Assembly (NCBI GenBank): GCA_021323255.1
Contig: JAJTCL010000071.1
Location: 1-10,407 of the forward strand
Direction of reading: 5' to 3'
From: Propionibacteriaceae bacterium
GTDB taxonomy: Bacteria; Actinomycetota; Actinomycetes; Propionibacteriales; Propionibacteriaceae
Length of the DNA: 10,407 nucleotides
Position numbers and translations under genes: made by a program. Every line of letters begins with the position of its first letter. The stretch's first letter is position 1. The notes beneath the pieces were generated by a model that was not told the origin of the DNA, did no database searches, and worked only from the letters and a program-made list of their open reading frames with translations. This document shows positions 5,970 to 10,407 of this stretch, in pieces.

Positions 5970-7028
5970 ATGACTATTCCTCGGGTCGAGCCCGAAATTG
6001 ATCATCGAGTAGTGCTCGCCGTTGGTGGATCGGCCGGCAGCGTGCAGCCGCTGGTAGAGATCATCCGCGACCTCCCCGGTGATATTGCGGCCGCAGTCCT
6101 GGTCACCATCCATGTGGGCGAACAGACTCGGTTGCCGCAAATCTTGTCTAGGTCCGGGCCACTGCGGGCAGTGCATGTCGGAGACCGGGAAGTGCTGGAG
6201 CAGGGCCGGATCTACATTGCCCCACCAGGCCAGCATCTGTTCGCTCGTGATGGCCTCGCCTTGCTGAGCCCCAGCCCACGGGTCAATCGACACCGGCCGG
6301 CGGTGGACGTGATGTTCGCTAGCGCCGCCGAATGGGTGGCCAGCCGCACCATTGCAGTCGTCTTATCCGGTGCACTCGACGACGGCGCAGTGGGCGCGGC
6401 GCTCGTCGCCCAGGCCGGCGGTCAGGTGCTGGTACAGGATCCGGCCGAAGCCGAGTTCGACAGCATGCCGCGGTCCGCGCTTGCCGCCGCGCCGGGGGCG
6501 CGTGCCGTTCCGCTGCGCCAACTAGCCCACCAGATCCGTGAATGCGTGGATGTGGCGCGGTCGCTGCACGGCGATCCGATGATGGACGAGGCAGGAAGGG
6601 GGGCGGACATGGAAATGGTCGACAGTGCCGATCCTGGCTATCTTCGGGAGGACGAGTCCCAGCTCACCCGACTCAGCTGCCCAGATTGCGGTGGCGGCAT
6701 GGCTCAGGTTGACCTGCCGCAAATCAGCTACTTCCGTTGCCATGTCGGTCATCAATTTGCCCCTCGGGCCTTTGCGGCAGCGCAGGCTGAAGTCTCTGAG
6801 ACGAAGCTCTGGGGCGCGGTTGCCGCACTGGAGGAGCAAGCCGCGATACTGCGCTGCCTGCAGCGCAGAGCATTCGGGCCGCGGCACGTGGCTCCACCCG
6901 ACCGAGATCAGACCCAGACTGCGCAGGAGCGCTATGCCGAAGATGTCGCCAGCCGAGCCGCTGCCTTGCGTGCTCAAGTTCGCGAGTGGTCGAATCATCC
7001 ATCCCAGCTGGGCACGCGACCGCAATAG
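5970..7028 (+). CDS. CheB-type methylesterase with C-terminal zinc-ribbon-like motif
   Basis: About 352 residues. The CheB catalytic domain carries the serine in GGSAGS, the histidine in VTIHVGE, and the aspartate before Gly in LSGALDDG. Other family motifs are RPAVDVMF and QDPAEAEFDSMP. CheB enzymes hydrolyse glutamyl methyl esters or deamidate glutamines on receptors. The N-terminal receiver domain is absent, so phosphorylation by CheA is unlikely. After the catalytic domain comes CPDC, then FRCHVGHQF, a probable C/C/C/H zinc site, and a helical tail. ATG 5970 is preferred; GTG 5943 would add nine residues, and neither has a clear Shine-Dalgarno. It has the same architecture as the CheB at 8980-10050. 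It converges on the CheR-PAS gene with 27 bp between stops. Methylation targets are not visible in the window. Confidence 0.87.
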   Translation: MTIPRVEPEIDHRVVLAVGGSAGSVQPLVEIIRDLPGDIAAAVLVTIHVGEQTRLPQILSRSGPLRAVHVGDREVLEQGRIYIAPPGQHLFARDGLALLSPSPRVNRHRPAVDVMFASAAEWVASRTIAVVLSGALDDGAVGAALVAQAGGQVLVQDPAEAEFDSMPRSALAAAPGARAVPLRQLAHQIRECVDVARSLHGDPMMDEAGRGADMEMVDSADPGYLREDESQLTRLSCPDCGGGMAQVDLPQISYFRCHVGHQFAPRAFAAAQAEVSETKLWGAVAALEEQAAILRCLQRRAFGPRHVAPPDRDQTQTAQERYAEDVASRAAALRAQVREWSNHPSQLGTRPQ

Positions 7029-7055
7029 GCGGGCCGTCGGCGAGGCGAGAGATCG

Positions 7056-8987
7056 CTAATGCTGAGTCCCGTCAGCCTGGTCGATCTTTGAGACATCCTC
7101 CATCAAGATCAACGCCCCGGACGGCTGCTCGGATTCACCCTGCAGCGCTGTCACTGTGACGCGCAGGTGAACAGTCCGCCCCCGCCGATTCACCGCACGC
7201 ACCGACCGCCCGACGATCGCGGTCTGCTGCCCGGTGATCACCGAGCGTAGCCACGGATGTAGTTCAGCCGTAGGCAATCCACTATCGATATTGAGCACGT
7301 GGTGCCCGACGGTCTCCTCAGCACGCAGACCCCAGAGCTCGTGTGCCTGACGCGTCCAGATCTGCACCACCAAGTCACGGTCGAGTACCACTACAGCGGC
7401 CTCAAGACTTCCCAGGATGGACTCCATGAAGGCATTGAGGTTGTTGATCTCAATGCTGCGATCGCGCAGTTCCTCGTTGGTGGTCTGCATTTCGTCGTTG
7501 GCGGACTGCAGCTCTTCGTTCATCGTCTCGAGCTCTTCGTTGGTCGACTGGAGTTCCTCGTTGGTGGTCTCCAGTTCCTCAACCGTGCTTTGCAGTTCCT
7601 CGTTGGTCGTCTCGAGCTCTTCGTTGGTGGACTGAAGTTCCTCGTACGCGAGCTCGAGCTGCCGGTTCGCCGTTTCCACTTCCACCCGAAGTTGCCGGAA
7701 GCGCGTCACATCGGTGAAACTGATCGACACCCCGAGTACCTCACCGCTGGTGTCCAGCAGCGGCACTACGTTCACGTCGACATAGATCGCCTCGGGCCCG
7801 GCACGACGCCACTCCACTTCGCGCAGCCAAGCTGGCGCGCGGCTCTCGGTAACCGCCGCCAGGTGCGACCGCAACTCAAGCGGGCGATAAGAGACGTCAA
7901 GATCCTGGAAGGGCCGACCAAGATCACGATCTGACAGCCCGAGCATCGCCTCGGCGCGATTGTTGACCATGGCGAGGTGGCCGTCTGTCCCGACAGCGAT
8001 CTGCGCGACGGGGTTGGTTCGCAGGATCTCGTTGCGCAGCTGCATAGCTTGGTCTGAGGCGGTCTCGCGCATTGGGCGTGCCAGCACACCGAACTCCGCG
8101 TCGATGACGTCCTCGCTGATCCGCCGGAAGAATCGGCGCTTCAGGTCGCCGGGCCAGAAGGCTGTCTCGTGGTTGAGCAACATCTCGGCCTTGCCCAAGA
8201 AGAGCACGCCATTCGGCCGGAGTGCGAAGCCAAGGCGGCTCACTACCCGTGCCTGAGTCTCCGCATTGAGATACATCAGCGTGTTGCGGCACAGCAGAAT
8301 GTCGATGCGGGAGATCGGTGCGTCACTGGTGAGGTCGTTTCGACCGAAGATCACGCTGCGTCGGAGATCCGGGGTGACCACGTAACGGCCATTGACCAGA
8401 TCGAAGTATCGTCCGCGATAGAAGTCGGGCAGTCCCCGCATCTCGCGTTCGGTGTAGCTGGCCTGTCGCGCGTAGTTGAGCGCATCCTCGTCGACATCAG
8501 TGGCGTAGATCTTGACCCGTTCCCGGAAGCCGCTGCCCATTTCCCCGTGCAGCAGCATGGCGATCGTGTAGGCCTCCTGCCCAGCCGAACATCCCGCACT
8601 CCACACCCGGAGCTGGTCGCCGTTGCTCGCCTCCAAAACCTGCGGCAGAATCTCGGTGCGTAGGTGCTCCCAGGCTTCGAAATCCCGGAAGAAGCTCGTC
8701 ACGTTGATCAAGATCGTGTTGAAGAGTGCGGTGAACTCACTCGGTTGAAGCTGCAGCGTGTCCTGGTAGTCCTCGAAGGAGTCGATGCCGATCTCGCGCA
8801 TCCGGTGCCGGACCCGGCGCATCAGGCTGGGTCGCTTGTAGCCGGTGAAGTCGAACGATCGGCTGTCGCGCAGGAACTGCAGCAACCTCTCGAAGCTGGG
8901 ATCCTCGAGGAGCTGAGCTTCATCAGGCTCTGCCGTCTCCTGGGCCGTTTCCTGGGCCATCTCCTCCGCTGATGTCTGATCAGGCAT
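7056..8987 (-). CDS. CheR methyltransferase fused to PAS-coiled coil-PAS
   Basis: A 643-residue fusion. Residues 1-30 are an acidic, Gln/Glu-rich leader. The CheR domain covers about 30-290: an N-terminal helical part with FTGYKRPSLMRRVRHRM, the SAM-binding motif VWSAGCSAGQEAY (128-140), the acidic YATDVDEDAL (161-170) and CRNTLMYLN. PAS1 is about 317-432. A coiled coil (about 433-517) contains tandem heptads. PAS2 is about 518-634. There is no histidine kinase domain after PAS2, although related fusions often carry one. The enzyme would methylate glutamates using SAM, with the PAS domains sensing a ligand or redox state. Its ATG lies inside the end of the cheB gene (ATGCCTGA, 8-bp overlap), implying translational coupling and matched amounts of the methyltransferase and esterase. 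The substrate protein is not in the window. Confidence 0.92.
   Translation of the reverse strand: MPDQTSAEEMAQETAQETAEPDEAQLLEDPSFERLLQFLRDSRSFDFTGYKRPSLMRRVRHRMREIGIDSFEDYQDTLQLQPSEFTALFNTILINVTSFFRDFEAWEHLRTEILPQVLEASNGDQLRVWSAGCSAGQEAYTIAMLLHGEMGSGFRERVKIYATDVDEDALNYARQASYTEREMRGLPDFYRGRYFDLVNGRYVVTPDLRRSVIFGRNDLTSDAPISRIDILLCRNTLMYLNAETQARVVSRLGFALRPNGVLFLGKAEMLLNHETAFWPGDLKRRFFRRISEDVIDAEFGVLARPMRETASDQAMQLRNEILRTNPVAQIAVGTDGHLAMVNNRAEAMLGLSDRDLGRPFQDLDVSYRPLELRSHLAAVTESRAPAWLREVEWRRAGPEAIYVDVNVVPLLDTSGEVLGVSISFTDVTRFRQLRVEVETANRQLELAYEELQSTNEELETTNEELQSTVEELETTNEELQSTNEELETMNEELQSANDEMQTTNEELRDRSIEINNLNAFMESILGSLEAAVVVLDRDLVVQIWTRQAHELWGLRAEETVGHHVLNIDSGLPTAELHPWLRSVITGQQTAIVGRSVRAVNRRGRTVHLRVTVTALQGESEQPSGALILMEDVSKIDQADGTQH
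7467..7640 (-). repeat. Tandem heptad-coding repeats (signalling-helix coiled coil)
   Basis: Residues 450-507 of the CheR-PAS protein are about eight copies of a seven-residue unit that alternates LQSTNEE and LETTNEE, so the DNA repeats with 21-bp and 42-bp periods. The sequence is a parallel coiled-coil linker between two PAS domains. Such runs are known in CheR/CheB-PAS hybrid proteins. The repeats are exact enough to allow unit gain or loss by slippage. Confidence 0.85.
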
Positions 8988-10050
8988 GGTGCGCCGACTC
9001 TACGCCGGGATCGATCTCGGCTCCGACTGCATCCGTTGGGCTCTCCAGCAGCCGCCGCACCAGCGCCGCAGATCGCACCGCCTCGTCCGCCTGTTCGGTG
9101 AACCGCTCGTGGGACCATGTGCTGCCTCTGGCGGCGGCGCGTTCGGCCAGTTGCAGGTTCAGATCGGCCTTCTCTTCCAAGGTGCGCAAGGCCATCCACA
9201 GTGCGTTTTCCAACGCTTGCCCCTGTTCGAGCAGCAGAGCGTGCCATGACCAGGCATGGCCGAGTCGGCAGCGGAAGCGCAACAGGCCGCCGTTCTCGAT
9301 CTTGAACAAGGCGCCGTGACACTCCGGACAGCCGAATCCGGCCGGCTGGCCAGCGGACTCATCCGCAGCCGTCACGATGTCTGCCACTCCGGCCATTCTC
9401 ACTTCCGCCATCACCAGATCAGGGACCGCGGCCTCCGCCGGGGTACGGCAGAGCCGGGTGACCACTGCACCGAGCTCGCCGGCACTGGCAATCTGAGTGA
9501 CCTCGACGTGCTTGATCGTCGATTCCGGCATGCTCGGGTAGGCCGCATCGGCGGGATCCTGAGCCAGCACCAACCCGCCCCGCTCTTTGACGGCAATCGC
9601 CCCGGCCGTACCGTCGTCAAGCGAGCCTGACAACACGACCGCAATGACTCTGGGACCGCAGGCGCGTGCGGCACTGCGGAACAAGACGTCGATCGCCGGA
9701 CGGTGGCCGTTCTCTCGAGGGCCGCGGCTGGTGAGCAAGTGATTGCCCTCGACGACCAAGTGGCGATCCGGTGGCGCGAACACGATCCGGCCCGGCTGTA
9801 GCTCTTGATTGGTCACTGCAACGTCGACGGGCAGCGTGCCGGCTCGCTCCAGGATGCGTGGCAGTGCACTCGCCCCGGAAGCCGGAACATGCAGCACGAC
9901 CAAGATCGTCGCAGGCAGATCTGCCTCGAGTGCGGCTACGAACTCACTGAGGCTCTCAACGCCGCCGGCAGAGGCGCCGACCACGACAAGGTCGCGGCAA
10001 CCAATTGCCTTGGTAGCGGCGGTCGCCATCGGGTCGGCTGTGGAGCTCAT
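8980..10050 (-). CDS. CheB-type methylesterase with C-terminal zinc-ribbon-like motif
   Basis: A 356-residue protein. The catalytic residues of the CheB fold are all present: Ser27 (GASAGG), His54 (VVLHVPAS) and Asp146 (LSGSLDDG). Supporting motifs are RPAIDVLF and QDPADAAYPSMP. There is no receiver domain. A C-terminal CPEC (241-244) and FRCRLGHAW (Cys261, His265) form a likely zinc site, followed by a helical tail of about 90 residues. It should remove methyl groups, or deamidate, proteins modified by the CheR that follows. ATG 10050 has a good Shine-Dalgarno (GGAAGG, 5 bases upstream). It is first in an operon; its stop overlaps the cheR-PAS start by 8 bp. A 19-bp inverted repeat and a weak SigF-like promoter lie just upstream. 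It is paralogous to the CheB at 5970-7028 by shared architecture. Confidence 0.92.
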   Translation of the reverse strand: MSSTADPMATAATKAIGCRDLVVVGASAGGVESLSEFVAALEADLPATILVVLHVPASGASALPRILERAGTLPVDVAVTNQELQPGRIVFAPPDRHLVVEGNHLLTSRGPRENGHRPAIDVLFRSAARACGPRVIAVVLSGSLDDGTAGAIAVKERGGLVLAQDPADAAYPSMPESTIKHVEVTQIASAGELGAVVTRLCRTPAEAAVPDLVMAEVRMAGVADIVTAADESAGQPAGFGCPECHGALFKIENGGLLRFRCRLGHAWSWHALLLEQGQALENALWMALRTLEEKADLNLQLAERAAARGSTWSHERFTEQADEAVRSAALVRRLLESPTDAVGAEIDPGVESAHHA

Positions 10051-10097
10051 CTACGCCTTCCCTTCCGCCGTCAAGGCCGACCAGGCGGGGGAACTTT

Positions 10098-10116
10098 ATT
10101 GTCCGAGCTGGACAAT
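10098..10116. promoter_or_regulatory. 19-bp inverted repeat, candidate operator of cheB-cheR
   Basis: ATTGTCC-N5-GGACAAT is a perfect 7-bp inverted repeat, 47 bp upstream of the cheB start. The spacing and symmetry suit a dimeric repressor or activator. It lies right at the predicted start of transcription from the candidate promoter at 10124-10149. The regulator is unknown. Confidence 0.45.
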
Positions 10117-10123
10117 CTCGACT

Positions 10124-10149
10124 TTACTCCCGCTATGCGCTTGTGAACC
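10124..10149 (-). promoter_or_regulatory. Weak SigF-like promoter of cheB-cheR
   Basis: On the minus strand GGTTC (10149-10145), a 15-base spacer and GAGTAA (10129-10124) each differ by one core base from the SigF motifs GGTTT and GGGTAA. The start would fall at about 10117, next to the ATTGTCC inverted repeat. This is the best candidate promoter in the 230-bp gap after the sigma gene, but the match is imperfect. Confidence 0.28.
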
Positions 10150-10217
10150 GCATCCGAGCTGCGACGATCCGGCAACGCCGCAGGACGTTCTGGCATCGGT
10201 CGGTGGTCTGGGTAACT

Positions 10218-10269
10218 CAGCTTGCTGACGCTTTGCCGAATCGGGGCCTGGCAGAGCGTCAGCAAACTG
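10218..10269 (-). terminator. Long hairpin terminator after the second sigma factor gene
   Basis: CAGCTTGCTGACGCTTTGCC (10218-10237) pairs with 10250-10269 across a 12-nt loop, giving a 20-position stem with one C-A mismatch and one G-U pair. It begins 11 bp after the sigma factor stop codon on the minus strand. No T-tract follows, which is common for actinobacterial hairpin terminators. It would insulate the cheB-cheR operon from sigma gene transcription. Confidence 0.6.
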
Positions 10270-10280
10270 TGCGAAGCGGG

Positions 10281-10407
10281 CTACGAGGCGGCAGCGAGCT
10301 CGGCGGGCGTGCCGATGATGCTGCGCAACTTGAGTAGCAGCCGGGCCAGTAACCGGGAAACTTGCATCTGGCTGATGCCGAGTTCGTGGGCGATGTCGGA
10401 CTGCGAG
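10281..10407 (-). CDS. Second SigB/SigF-type sigma factor (C-terminal 41 residues, partial)
   Basis: The window edge cuts this gene, leaving the last 41 codons and a TAG stop (10283-10281). The translation includes SQSDIAHELGISQMQVSRLL, then ARLLLKLRSIIGTP and ending in AAAS. It matches the region 4 helix-turn-helix and C-terminus of the sigma factor at 2195-2998 at 28 of 41 aligned residues without gaps. The rest of the gene lies to the right of the window. It is followed by a strong hairpin terminator and then the cheB-cheR operon on the same strand. Being only a fragment, its full domain set cannot be confirmed. Confidence 0.85.
   Translation of the reverse strand, partial: SQSDIAHELGISQMQVSRLLARLLLKLRSIIGTPAELAAAS

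Noticed and set aside
5781..6293. N-terminal extension of the AraC reading frame to 504 residues
   Set aside because: The extra 171 residues are largely antisense to the CheB coding region, lack any family-like pattern, and make the protein far longer than typical AraC regulators of this type.
7029..7055. Terminator between the convergent CheB and CheR-PAS genes
   Set aside because: The 27-bp gap contains no convincing inverted repeat.
7417..7635. Serine-rich 72-codon ORF on the plus strand
   Set aside because: It is the antisense reading of the heptad repeats in the CheR-PAS gene; the repetitiveness comes from that coding sequence.
7467..7640. Possible CRISPR or satellite array
   Set aside because: The repeats have no spacers and encode a regular coiled coil in the CheR-PAS frame.
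10187..10215. GGGTAA on the plus strand with GTTC upstream as a SigF-type promoter
   Set aside because: The spacer is 19 bases, too long, and it would fire antisense into the terminator and sigma gene.

Overview
The window is high-GC DNA from an actinobacterium. The evidence is the GC-rich codon use, a SigB/SigF-type sigma factor, free-standing ANTAR-domain regulators and promoter-like GTTT-N15/16-GGGTA(A/C) elements. I cannot name the genus from sequence alone. No mobile elements, tRNA, rRNA or CRISPR were seen. Almost everything looks regulatory or stress-related.

Left block (minus strand, reading leftward): a SigB/SigF-family sigma factor (2195-2998), a short-chain dehydrogenase (1338-2135) and a zinc-dependent alcohol/formaldehyde-type dehydrogenase (140-1330). 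The two dehydrogenases are 7 bp apart and form an operon just downstream of the sigma gene. A SigF-like promoter motif sits right in front of the first one. Another SigF-like promoter (76-101) fires leftward out of the window.

Middle block: a 565-bp gene-free stretch (2999-3563) holds a vegetative-type promoter for the sigma gene, a 12-bp palindrome, a SigF-like promoter reading rightward, and several stem-loops. It is followed by a small stand-alone ANTAR protein (3564-3950) and a GAF-ANTAR protein (4053-4790), both plus strand. An AraC-family regulator (4779-5780, minus) converges on the second with a 12-bp overlap of the coding ends.

Right block: a CheB-type methylesterase with a C-terminal zinc-ribbon-like motif (5970-7028, plus) converges on a two-gene minus-strand operon. 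That operon is a second CheB of the same architecture (8980-10050) followed by a CheR methyltransferase fused to PAS, a heptad-repeat coiled coil and PAS (7056-8987). The two genes overlap by 8 bp. Neither CheB has a receiver domain, and no CheA, CheW, CheY or chemoreceptor is visible. The right edge holds the last 41 codons of a second SigB/SigF-type sigma factor (10281-end), followed by a long terminator-like hairpin.

Taken together (inference): two paralogous stress-type sigma factors bracket a set of sensors and regulators (CheB/CheR-PAS, ANTAR, GAF-ANTAR, AraC) plus two detoxification-type dehydrogenases. This looks like a general-stress signalling island in which CheB/CheR chemistry has been recruited away from chemotaxis and RNA-binding ANTAR proteins act after transcription starts.
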